Origin: Todiramphus chloris collaris
Taxonomy: Eukaryota; Chordata; Aves; Coraciiformes; Alcedinidae
Reading direction: 5' to 3'
NCBI GenBank assembly: GCA_025345505.1
Contig: JANVCC010000030.1
Span: forward strand, 5,776,544-5,840,543
Length of the DNA: 64,000 nt
In this document: piece by piece, positions 36,335-46,632 of the stretch
Position numbering within the stretch: the first letter of the stretch is position 1
Layout of the letters: each line of letters starts with the position of its first letter
The notes under the pieces: model-generated
The model's database searches: none
What the model was told of the DNA's origin: nothing
The model's input: the letters and a program-made list of their open reading frames with translations, nothing else
Translations under genes and position numbers: made by a program

Positions 36335-36449
36335 GGTTGAGGAGACTCCTTCTCTGGAGAGATTCCAAACCTGTAGATTCCAAACCATTACCTGGACAAT
36401 GCCATCCTGGGCCCCCTGCTCTGGGTGACCCTGCTGGAGCAGAGGGGTT
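36335..36449 (+). mobile_element. older CR1, left half, split by a nested CR1
   Basis: Shows GAGACTCCTTCTCTGGAG, CTGGACAATGCCATCCTGG and CTGGGTGACCCTGCTGGAGC, and breaks off at AGAGGGGTT. The expected continuation (TTGGACCAGATGATCTC) is found about 1 kb further on, at 37457, after a minus-strand CR1. A 15-bp unit starting GATTCCAAACC is duplicated in tandem at 36361-36390. Confidence 0.88.
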
Positions 36450-37454
36450 TACAGAATCACAGAGTCACAGAATCACACAGTGTTAGGGGTTGAAAGGGAC
36501 CTTGGAGAATTTTGAGTTCAACCCCCCTGCCAGGGCAGGATCATATAAACTACCCTAAAACCTAATCTACCCTAACACAGGTCACTCAGGAACGCATCCA
36601 AACAAGTTTTGAAAATCTCCAGAGAAGGAGACTCCACAACCTCTCTGGGCAGCCTGTTCCAATGCTCTGTGACCCTTACTGTAAAGAAGTTCCTCCTCAT
36701 GTTAAGGTGGAACCTCTTGTGCTCCAGATTATATCCATTCCCCCTAGTCCTATCACAAGGCACGAGTGAGAAGAGGCTGTCCCTTTCCTCTTGGCACTTA
36801 GCCCTCATATATTTATAAACATTTATCAAATCCCCTCTCAGTCTTCTCCTTTCCAGACTAAAGAGCCCCAGGTGTCTCAGCCTCTCCTCATAAGGCATGT
36901 GCTCCAGTCCCTTCATCATCCTTGTAGCCCTCCGTTGGACTCTCTCAAGCAGATCCCTGTCTCTCTTGAACTGGGGAGCCCAGACCTGAACACAATACTC
37001 CAGGTGAGGTCTCACCAGTGCAGAGTAGAGGGGGAGGAGAACCTACCTTGATATGCTGGACATGCTCCTCTTGATACACCCCAGGATACCATTGGCCTTC
37101 CTGGCCACAAGGGCACATTGCTGCTCCATGGAGAACTTGCTGTCCACCAGGACTCCCAAGTCTTTCTCCACAAGACTGCTCTCCAGCAGATCACCTCCCA
37201 GTCTGTACTGGTGTAATTTATTACTCTTACCTAGATGCAGGACTCTACATTTATATTTATCATTGTTAAATCTCATTTGGTTCTGCCCTGCCCAGTTCTC
37301 CAACCTGCCCAAGTCTCGCTGGATGGCTGCACAGCTTTCAGGTGTATCTGCCGATCCTCCCAGTTTTGTGTCATCAGCAAACTTGCTGAGCAGACACTCT
37401 GTCCTGTCATCAATGTCATTGATAAAGATGTTGAACAGGACCGGACCCAGCACT
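36450..37454 (-). mobile_element. younger CR1 nested in another CR1, nearly open ORF2 end
   Basis: Insertion of about 1005 bp on the minus strand. Its tail (ATTCTGTG repeats, inverted) is at 36450-36480 and the 3' UTR runs to about 36570. The ORF2 frame then runs from 36572 up to 37454. Translated from the 5' side it shows [14 protein letters not shown], the reverse-transcriptase catalytic FADDTKLGG (FADD at 37370-37381), [74 protein letters not shown] and [18 protein letters not shown]. About 295 codons are in one frame with a single interruption, TAG at 37043-37045, where the family normally has GAG. It is 5' truncated within the reverse transcriptase. GGGTT occurs on both sides (36445-36449 and 37455-37459), consistent with a target-site duplication. 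Confidence 0.96.
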
Positions 37455-37459
37455 GGGTT

Positions 37460-37511
37460 GGACCAGATGATCTCAGAGGTCCCTTCCAACTCCTACCATT
37501 CTGTGATTCTG
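37460..37511 (+). mobile_element. older CR1, right half (3' UTR and tail)
   Basis: GGACCAGATGATCTCAGAGG, TCCCTTCCAACTCC and CATTCTGTGATTCTGC complete the CR1 interrupted at 36449. The two halves join without loss at GGGTT. Confidence 0.9.
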
Positions 37512-39636
37512 CAATTTTTAAGATGGTTACGATTACTTACACCTTCCTAGCACATCACAAGGTGCAATTTCATTTGTTTTTTTCATTATGGTATGAACAG
37601 CTAACCGTAGTACCACGAGCTATGCAAAATCTGCAGAGCACATTCAATATTTTCTTCTGGCATTTTTTTAATGTTCTTTGCATTCAGCAAGGGCCCATCT
37701 TCAGAAGGCTCAGCCACCACAGAGTATAGATTCCCATCACAGACCTGCCTCCACTGAGTTTTCTGTGGGTAACAGCCACAGCCCAGCTGCTGAGCATTGT
37801 GTGGTCAGGAAATGGACACTTGCCCATTGCATTTCCAGCCCACAGGTGCCTTCTCACACACTTCCAAACACAAAGCATCAGCATAAATAAGAAAGCATTA
37901 AAAAAAAATTCCCCAGCCTTATGCTGATCCATTTCACCAAGCATGCAAATTCCCCTCTTTTTTCCCTGATCAGACAAGTTATATTCCACTCCAGTTGGCA
38001 TAAGAAGCCACACCTTTTCATGATTTTTGAAGTAAAACCCGCTCTAACCAGCTGATGGTGTACATTTCAAAGTGACAGAAAACACTGACATCATTTAAAC
38101 CCCGCTGTTCTTGAAAAATCATCCATTTATTTGGTGGAAGCAAACACAAACAGATTTGCCAGCTGAGTAATTCCACACAGTTTTCACACAGACTGTGGAT
38201 TTTCTAAGTTGCTTCAGTTAGAAAATGGAGTTTTTACAGAGCCTGCCGAGGTCAAAAAATAATTTTTCCAATGACTTCAATAGGCAGTGAATTAGACTCC
38301 ATGTGAGATGCAAATTAACTGAGCCTGATTAACAGCAGAGCTGCACTTGAACCTGATCTTGTGCTGGTGTTGGCACTTCAGAGGCAGTAGTTCTTCAGTG
38401 AGAAAAGCAGCTGCTGAAAGAGGGCAAAAAAAAAAATCAAAGAGCAATTTCCTCCACAATACAACCCATCAAAAAAAAAAAAAAATACTGGAAGAGATGA
38501 GCTTTTCCTGAACTCATTCACTCTCCACCACAGCATGCACAGGAAAGACTGAGAATATGAGCTCTGTATCAACACACCTTTGAACACTGGTGATCCTAAA
38601 ATAGACTGTTTCATGGGAAATACAGATACACACATCTCTGGCTGGAAGGACTAGATGTTAAAAAGGTAATTTAGTGCTATAAAGTACCTTATTACTTTAG
38701 GAATGCAATTGACTTAGATTTGGGAAAACTTTCAAATACCACAGTCTTTTTTAAACATCCGTGTTATAGCCAAACACTGAGAAGGTGCTCATCCCACTGC
38801 ACCATCAGGCTCCAAGCTGGCAGAGGTCTATAAAAGTACTTGTGTAGCCATGAGTAATTCCACCAACTCACAGGGGCAGCTCAGACAATATTACTAAACA
38901 GATGCACAGATTCGAGGCCTCAAAATCCACATGTCCCTCCCTCTGATAGCTCAGAGACAGCCTGAGCACGTTCATGTTTCAAAGAGAGAATGTTCCTGTC
39001 CAGCCTTTAAAATTGCAGTAGCAACTTTGCTCACAGCATGAAATGCATAAGGAAAATGTGATCCTGAGACCCAGCTGGGCAACAGGTCTAAGGGCACAGA
39101 ATTGGAATAAAAACACTGAGGAGTCAGCCCATCACGTCCCTTTCTACTGCAAGAGAAGCTGTCACAGTCCACCCCTAAAATCACTGGCACTTGACAAAAA
39201 TCACCAAAGATAAACAATATTCTCTCTCCTCACGGGTTTTAACTTGAAGAGATCAGTTCAATGTTCCTTCAGTAGTTTGTTTCAAGTGAAGCGTCTCTTC
39301 CCAGTCTCATAAACTTTTCCTTGGGTCAGAGCACCTGAAACCTTTCACTGAAGACAGGACAATTACTCAGAGGCAGCCAAAACATTTCCAACAAGAACAT
39401 TGCTGTCAAGAGGATTACAAGGGGAAGCCATTTGTTTTCAAGGGACCATCACTGCTTGATATGTGTTACAGATGATGATGTTTACTAAAAAAACATTTCC
39501 ATAACACTGGGGTCTTCTCTTTTTTTCCGGTGCCTGCCTGTGCAGCTACCCAGTGGGGCCAGGTCAGCGCTGTAGCTCCAGCACTGGGTTTTCACTTGGG
39601 AGAAGCAGAGCTGCACCTGAGCTGCTGGGATTTGCT
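37512..39636. other. unique sequence, no gene recognised
   Basis: A-rich runs lie at about 38427-38437 and 38470-38484. The part at about 38240-38350 is non-repetitive and AT-rich in the manner of conserved non-coding DNA. No protein-like open frame was seen. Confidence 0.5.
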
Positions 39637-39658
39637 GCTTGTGGTTGAAACCACAAGC
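39637..39658. repeat. 22-bp perfect palindrome with two RUNX-type words
   Basis: GCTTGTGGTT and AACCACAAGC are exact reverse complements separated by GA. Each arm contains TGTGGTT, the RUNX core site, in opposite orientations. The right arm coincides with the first bases of the CR1 that starts here. Confidence 0.8.
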
Positions 39659-39918
39659 AATAGGACAAAAGTAAATGGCCTCAATTTGCGCCAGGGGAAG
39701 TTTAAGTTGGACATGAGGAACAATTTCTCCCAGAAGTGTTGTCAAAGCCCAGTCCAAGCTGCCCAGGGCAGTGGTGGAGTCCCCATCCCTGGAGGGCTTT
39801 CAAAGCCATGGAGATGTGGTGCTGAGGGACATGGTTTAGTGATGAGCGGGCAATGCTGGGTTAACAGTTGGACTTGATGATCTTGGAGGCCTCTTCCAAC
39901 CAAAACAGTCCTATGATT
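39649..39918 (+). mobile_element. CR1 LINE fragment (GTGCTGAGGGACA type)
   Basis: CACAAGCAATAGGACAAAAG opens the recognisable part. Then come AAATGGCCTCAATTTGCGCC, GTTGGACATGAGGAACAA, GGGCAGTGGTGGAGTCCCC, GATGTGGTGCTGAGGGACAT and GGACTTGATGATCTTGGAGG, ending AGTCCTATGATTTTG. It covers the ORF2 end and complete 3' UTR, 5' truncated. Confidence 0.95.
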
Positions 39919-41938
39919 TTGTGGTTAGAATTCTCATTCAAGTCTTAAATTAAAAAGATACTTTTTGTCAGAGTGCTGAAAATATATCTAACTCTAAAAT
40001 CAATCTCTTTCATTCAGACTGCAGAATTTCTCTAATGTTATACTCTTCAAAACCAGGAGTTTTCATAACACTGCTCAAGTAAAACACATGTACATTTAGT
40101 AAGGCCCACCCTGTGATGATGATAACCGTCTTCTAAAAAACACCTTTCTGTATTGTTTTGTGCATCATTTATAGTTCTGATGGAGATTATAATTCTGGAA
40201 TTGCTGAAATTATTCTAATTCTTTTCTGAAAGGTTTAAGGTTAAAGATATTTACAAAAGGAACCAAAAAGAAATAGTGACTAATCTAAGTCTGTGAGACA
40301 AGTAAACAGCACAAAATACATATCTCCCCATGCCTGTGGATTCAGGTTTTTACTTCATTTGCTTCACTAAGAGGTTTTCCCATAATGAACAGCAAACAGC
40401 CAAGTTCACTTAGAGGGAGAATTTCAATATATGTGGTTGCTGAAGAGTGTAATCACATCAGAGCCCGATCTACACGAAAGAGAATATTTCTATGGGTCAC
40501 AGACCATTCTGCAGCTGTGTTACTCCACATAAATTCAGTTTATGAAATACCTCCTGTGGGGCTAAAACAGCAAGACTTTGACGAGGACTGAAAATACACA
40601 GGGAGTTCATACCCTGAGGGTATTTGATACAAAACACGCAGAGATACACGGAGTTCTGATAAGCTGAGGAATTCCTTCATCACCAGCAGAACCCTTATCT
40701 TTCTCTTTTTGATTGTGGATGGTTTAGTTTAGTGACCATGAAATCTGTGTTGGACTTCTTAAAAATATTAGGGGGGAAAAAAAAAATCTCAAAGCAATCA
40801 CCTCCCTTTTTGTATGAGACATTGAAGTAATCAGTTACTTTTTACCATTCACAAAGAAGTTTGCACTGCAATACAATGAAGAGATAAATAAAATCCCCTC
40901 ACTCTCCACAATTCACTAAAATGAACCCCCCGATTACACAGGTAAAATTTCGAAGTATCACACATCTTTTTAACATAACACATTGTATTGTTTCAATTTC
41001 TATTTTTACTTCCTCATCAACAGTAAAATCTCTATCTTGACAGAGAAGGGTTAAAGCCGGAGCGTGAGCGTTGCAGGTTTGGAAGGGAGCATCACGTTCT
41101 GCGGGGAGGCGAGAGAAGGCACATAGTTCATTAAATAATGTGAGTAGTAATGAAGGTTTACACAAATCAAACAGTGTGTTAGGTAATTGTAATGTTGCTT
41201 TGTGGGAAACCACCTGTCAGGAAGCACTTCCAGCCGAAGACTCAATCTGCTGCCGTGCCTCCAGATGATTTCTAATTAGTGTAAACTTCATATGTTGGTT
41301 CCGTGCCACAGATTAGAAAGTTACCTGGTTTGTTGGGTTGGTTTTTTTTTTTTTGTAGCTTCTTTTACTCTTCTCCTGCTAGCACTGTGAAAATGGCTTT
41401 TTCATATGATCCTTTGAAGAAAGCTCTTTTACCATGAGTACTAAGAGAAGCCTACCACACTCATCTGAGGAAAATGACAGCCTTTCATACACACAGGGGA
41501 AGAAAAGCAGAGCTCTGGAAAAAGTCATCCTAAGAAGATTCCGGTTTGTCACCAAATGTAATCCTTAACTTCAAAAGGCTGCAATAGCACACACCTTGAC
41601 ACTGACACGAAAGGCCTGCATGCCAACAAACATCACTAAAGTTTCCTGGATTTTGTTTTTTTAAACATCAAACACATTTTTTAATAGTTACCAAAGATAG
41701 CAATGGATGCTCTAACGACAGAGCAGCCTAAAATCAAGATATCAAATCCCTACCCACTAAAAAACCAAGATATTGTAAGATGTGAAGATGAGTAACTGGC
41801 TGTAGTCCTGCCTGCTGCACTCACAGAAGGACAAACCTACATGACTGCAGCAGCACCATCTCACTGTGCCACATCCACACCCCTGAAGCAGACAAAAGCC
41901 AAATATCACCTCCTTCCAAACAAACTGTCAGGAAGACT
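39919..41938. other. unique sequence, one conserved-looking block
   Basis: About 41041-41290 is non-repetitive and has a cluster of regulatory-type words: TGTGGGAA (RBPJ consensus, 41201-41208), AACCACC (RUNX-like), and CACCTG (E-box, 41211-41216). A T-rich run follows at 41341-41355. No gene was recognised. Confidence 0.45.
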
Positions 41939-42010
41939 CACATCTACAGTATTATTTAAAAGATGTGTAAAAGCACATCTACATTATTATTTAAAAGATG
42001 TGTAGATGTG
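41939..42010 (+). repeat. two copies of a 35-bp unit forming fold-backs at a CR1 5' junction
   Basis: A unit starting CACATCTACA and including ATTATTTAAAAGATGTG occurs at 41939-41973 and again from 41974. Each unit carries CACATCT and AGATGTG as inverted ends. In addition CACATCTACA (41974-41983) and TGTAGATGTG (42001-42010) are exact reverse complements, and the second overlaps the start of the CR1 that follows. Confidence 0.88.
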
Positions 42011-42117
42011 GTGCTGAGGGATGTGGTTTAGTGGTGACCTGGCAGTGCTGGGTCAATGGTTGGACTTGATCATCTTAAAAGGTCTCTTCCAACCAAACTG
42101 ATTCTACAATTCTACAT
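42003..42117 (+). mobile_element. short CR1 3' end (GTGCTGAGGGACA type)
   Basis: TAGATGTGGTGCTGAGGG, TTTAGTGGTGACCTGGCAG, GGTCAATGGTTGGACTTG and GGTCTCTTCCAACCAAAC, ending ATTCTACAATTCTAC. Only the 3' UTR is present. Its 5' junction merges with the fold-back described at 41939. Confidence 0.92.
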
Positions 42118-43117
42118 TTAAAACATGCAAGTGTATCTACTGACATACAACTGTATAGCTTCTATCTTAAATCATTTTTATTCCTTCTCTCTGCCCCTGA
42201 CAGGCCACTTTCCCCCCAGGAACCACCAGCAATATCAACAACTCATTTCCTAGCAGCAGTACCTTCACAGCTCTTCATTAGCCAACTGATCAAAGAAACC
42301 TGGATTATATCCTCCCAGCTTTTTATTACTTCATTGCTTTCTGAAGTAATTACAGGAGCCTGGAACACCCTGATATTTCAAAAATGAATAAATCTCACAC
42401 ACACACCCCCCTCCCCCCCCCATCTGTTCAACATATTATCCAACAACAACAAGACAAAGGAGTTGAGCAGACAGGGGTACAAGATCCAATATATGAAACC
42501 AAAGAGGCTTTTGCGATTTCTCCATTCAATGAAGAAATGGTCTTCAGCTAGGAACTCTCCATCAGACCTGAGGCTGAAAACTTTTTTAATTTAAAAAAAA
42601 ATAAATTAAAACCCACAGAGACAATATTCCCTGTCTTGGAGCTCAGACAAATAATTTAAAACAATGGATAGAGTTTATTTTGTAATTGAAAATACCCTTA
42701 GAAACACAAAGCTGTTTGGCTACAACAGAACCACACCCAACGATTCATCCATGTTTGAAGTCAACTAAGCCCATTTGCTGCTTTACTGAAGCTTACCTAA
42801 CACTTCGGCTGCACTCTTCAGTGTTGCCTTATTAAAAATAAAATAATAATAAAAAAAGGATTAACAACCAGAGTCTAAGAGAACAGCTGTTCTAATGAAA
42901 CTTTTAGACACTATAAAATTGGAAAGCAGGACAAGAAACTCGACTGTCATGTTTTAATTATTAAAAGGAAGGCGTTCACATGAATTTTAATTTTTCTTCA
43001 GTTTAATCAGCAGGGGTAAGAAAAAAATCACTCACAAACCCATTTGATCTAGAAATCACTTGACAGAATAAAAATCAGATACCAGATTGTGCAGTGGGTT
43101 AATTCAAGTAACAAATA
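42118..43117. other. unique sequence, no gene recognised
   Basis: Contains a CA-repeat running into C runs at 42395-42421. Nothing else was recognised. Confidence 0.5.
42395..42421 (+). repeat. (CA)n plus C-run
   Basis: CACACACACA followed by CCCCCCTCCCCCCCCC. It is a compound simple repeat. Confidence 0.9.
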
Positions 43118-43211
43118 ACATGAGACTTGGTTTAGTGGTCATGGTAGTGTTGGGTTGATGGTTGGACTTTATTATCTTGGAGATCTTTTCCAACCTTAAT
43201 GATTCTATAAC
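43118..43211 (+). mobile_element. short, diverged CR1 3' end
   Basis: ACTTGGTTTAGTGGTCATGG, GTGTTGGGTTGATGGTTGG and CTTTTCCAACCTTAATGATT, ending TTCTATAAC. Only the last part of a GTGCTGAGGGACA-type 3' UTR is present. Confidence 0.87.
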
Positions 43212-45074
43212 ATTGTTCATAAATATAAAGAGCCCCAACTCCTTAAGCCTGTGTAACCTACCTTGCTTGCAAGCACACAGACTAGTAGCTACCAGCAGGT
43301 AACTAGCCGAGGCATAACAAAAGCTGCCTGAGATTTTCTTCATCCCTGGAAAGCAATCAAGATGCTCATGTTATGAGCTTTCCCATAATGATTGGTTAGA
43401 TTAATTAACTCAAGCTGCACAGAGACTATCTTTCACTCAATTAATCTCCAAGCACAAGGATGGTCCTTGTGAATCATCCTGCCATTGCTCATTGCTTGGT
43501 TAGCTAACACTTAGTGCTCCACCACTGCTTGCTGTTCAAAGAGGTTATAACAGTGATGAATGGCAGCAAGTCTCACTATGACCACTTTGGCATTCTTGTG
43601 AAAACCTACAGTAGGGTCTTTCTAATTAAAGCTCAAGAGAGTGAAGCTTCCCTAGTAATAATAGATGTTGTGTGCTCTGGCAAATAGTTAAATTTACTTT
43701 AAGTTACGGTTGAACCTGCAATTCTCAGAACAAGAAACTGTTAAATTATTTTAATAGGTCAGCATGTCAGTTCCCACATCCCCAGGCTCTTCACTTGGAG
43801 AATTTGACCAGATTTTGAATTATAACGTGGCCCACAACCCAGGAAATATAATAAAAATAAAATAAAATGAAGCAACAACAAGAAGAGGAATCAGATCTCT
43901 GGTCCTTTAAGAATGAGAGCTGGAATCATGAGCCAAATGAAAAATCCCAAGCCCCTGCTTCTAACTCTGTAAGAGACAGGAAAAGCTGAGATCATGCTGG
44001 AATTGCGTCACTTGCCTTCCCCGCTTATAGCGACTCTCCTTGGTCAGGAGGCTGCTTTATCTCAGATTGCAGGTGATGGGGTGGAAAAGGAAAGCAATGC
44101 TCAGCAAAGTCTAAAAAAAAAATACAGTGAGGAGGAAAAACCCCCCTGAACAAAGCTACATATATTTCAAGAAATGAAATACAAAAATGCAAGTTCTCTG
44201 CATGTCCCATCCTCACTCTCCTTTTATTGTTTTATGCTTTGAAGTTGGAAACACATCAAATAGGAAGTTGGGGATATTTTCCTTTCTTTCAAGGTAGGTG
44301 ATGATCTTTAGTCAAAAGTTCCAAGTCATTCAGACTTCAGAACAGAACTGCCAGCAAAGGGTTAGTACAAAGGTCCATATGCAGGGCCTCTACATCACCC
44401 TACAAGTAGCTTCACAAATTCAATTGGTTTATAACAGAAGTGTTGCTTTTTGTTTCTTTAGGTTGTTAACTGATGACATAATTTTAATTACTGTGATAAC
44501 ACAATTCTGAATTTCCTACTGGCCCTTTCTTGACAAAAAAAAAAAAAAGCAGGATTAAAATCTCAGCCACACAGCTATTTACAGCACAGCCAAATTTCAG
44601 GTGTAATAACGAGTTACAGCTATTCGAATCAGTTCAAGGAGTCTGCAATTGCACAATGCTCCAAGTGCTGTGGTGGAGAGAAGATCCTGGAACAAGCGGG
44701 TTTTCTCACAGTCTTCATATCCAATTTCACTCCCTATAAAGTATCATAGTCAAATTACATAAAAGTAGGAGTAGAAATACAAACATTGTAGAAGTAGAAT
44801 AGTAGAAATAAAGAGGACAGTCGCTGATCTCTTTAAAGAAAGCTTTTAAATGGGCTTATGAAATAAATTATTCCACCTACTACATAAAACAGCACAAGCT
44901 TGACGGGAAGAAGCAGCTGATGATGAATTTTAATAGTTTTCAGCATGTGTAATTATTACCAAAAAATGATTTACAAACTCCGCAAATTAATCAATCTGAA
45001 CAGCAGCTTACAATTTCTACCTGCTTATAGGCAATAACCCTATTTTATCCCCCAAGATCTGAATTAGGCCACCT
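43212..45074. other. unique sequence, no gene recognised
   Basis: A run of 13 A lies at 44536-44548. The remaining sequence is non-repetitive with only short open frames. Confidence 0.5.
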
Positions 45075-45381
45075 CTCAAATCCTGGGTTCCGTTTTGGGC
45101 CCCTCACTCCAAGAAGGGCATTGAGGGGCTGGAGTGTGTCCAGAGAAGGGCAACAAAGCTGGGGAAGGGTCTAGAAAACAAGTCTGGCGAGGAGCAGCTG
45201 AGGGACCAGGGGTTGTTCAGCCTGGAGGAAAGGAGGTTCATGGGAGACCTTCTCACCCTCAACAACTCCCTGACAGGAGGTTGAAGCCAGGTGGAGTCAG
45301 TCTCTTCTCCCAAGGAACAAGTGGTAGGACAAGAAGAAATGGCCTCGGGTTGCAGCAACAGAGGTTTAAGTTGGATGTTGA
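45075..45381 (+). mobile_element. CR1 LINE fragment missing its 3' end
   Basis: CGTTTTGGGCCCCTCACTCC, AGGGCATTGAGGGGCTGGAG, GTCCAGAGAAGGGCAACAAAG, GGTTGTTCAGCCTGGAGGAA and AACTCCCTGACAGGAGG, then GAAATGGCCTCGGGTTGCAG and TTTAAGTTGGATG, where similarity stops. The translated LEGVQRRATK-like and GLFSLEERRFMGDLLTL segments are CR1 ORF2. The last part of ORF2, the 3' UTR and the tail are absent, so it has lost its 3' side as well as its 5' side. Confidence 0.93.
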
Positions 45382-45737
45382 GCAGAACAGCATCTGTATA
45401 ATATGGGAAGTGAGGGGATGTACTTTGTTCCTTATCCAACATCTGAAACTCTCCACAATGGCACCATGTAAATAAAACACTCTGAATCACGCTACCTCAG
45501 AAATACATCTTGCTACGTTTTGAAGCACAGACAGCAGCAGAGTGACAGGACACAAAATTATATGAATGCATAAAATCATAAAAATACCCATGGCCCTTTT
45601 CCATTCATCTGCCAGCCTTGTGCAGAGAAAGAGAAAATGTGCAACATCCACTGCCCAGCATGGGAGATGTGGAGAAAGAAAGGGCATGTGTAAAAGAGGG
45701 AATCTGGTATCAGATCAAGAACCCTCCTGAAGTCCTT
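45382..45737. other. spacer between two facing CR1 copies
   Basis: About 350 bp with no recognisable element. It separates a plus-strand CR1 on the left from a minus-strand CR1 on the right. Confidence 0.5.
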
Positions 45738-46632
45738 AAGAATGGTTTGGGCTGGAAGTGACCTTAAAGCTCACGCAGTTCCAACCCCCTTGCCATGGGC
45801 AGGGTCACCTCCCACTAAAACAGGTTGCTGAAAGCCCCATCCAACTGGGTCTTGAACACTTGTAGTGATGGAGCAGTCACAGCTTCCCTGGGCAGCCTGT
45901 GCCAGTGTCTCATCACCCTCAGAGTGAAGAACTTCTTCTAAGTTTCTAATCTAAATCTACTCTCTTACAGTTTGAAGCCATTACCCCTTGTCCTATCACT
46001 ACAAGCCCTTGTAAAAAATCCCTTGCCAGATTTCTTGTAGGGCCCCTTCAGATATGGAAAGGCCACAATAAGGTCTCCCTGGAGCCTTCTCTTCTCCAAG
46101 CTGAACAACTCCAACTGTCTCAGCCTATTCTCTCAGCAGAGGGGTTCCAGCCCTTGCAGTATTTTTGTTGCCTCCTCTGGCCCCTCTCCAACAGGTCCAT
46201 GCCCTTTTTGTCTTGAGGACTCCAGGGCTGGACACAGTGCTCCAGATGGGGTCACAACCGAGTGGAATAGAGAGGGAGGGAGAATCACCTCCCTCAACCT
46301 GCTGGTCACACTTCTTTTGATACAGCCCAGGAGACTGTTGTGGCTTTCTGGACTACACTCACACATTGTTGGCTCATGTTGAGCTTTTCACCAACCAGCA
46401 ACCTCAAGTCTTTCTCCTTAGGGCTGCTCTCCTTCCAAACCCCACTCAGCCTGTATTTGTACTCGGGATTGCCGCAACCCAGGCACAGAACCTAGCACTT
46501 GGCCTTGTTGAACTTCATGATGTTGACATGGGCCCACCCCTAAAGCCTGCCAAAGTCCCTCTGGATGGCAGCCTATCCCTCCACAGCATTTCAACCACAA
46601 CGCACAGCTTGGTGTCATCCACAAACTTTGAA
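45738..46632 (-). mobile_element. CR1 LINE fragment, about 895 bp
   Basis: On the plus strand: GAATGGTTTGGGCTGGAAG (inverted tail side), GCAGGGTCACCTCCCACTAA, CTGGGCAGCCTGTGCCAG, CATTACCCCTTGTCCTATCA, CTTCTCCAAGCTGAACAAC and GGTCCATGCCCTTTTTGTC, and then on into the reverse-transcriptase end. The minus-strand translation shows LLGCIKRSVTSRLREVILP and KILQGLEPLC, typical of CR1 ORF2, with several frame breaks. The 5' truncation point is near GTGTCATCCACAAACTTTG at 46632. It is older than the nested copy at 36450. Confidence 0.95.

Noticed and set aside
37455-37511. An inverted CR1 3' tail attached to the 5' end of the minus-strand CR1, looking like template switching to form an inverted-end element
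   Set aside because: The tail is the missing right half of the older plus-strand CR1 that ends at 36449; a simple nested insertion with GGGTT on both sides explains it.
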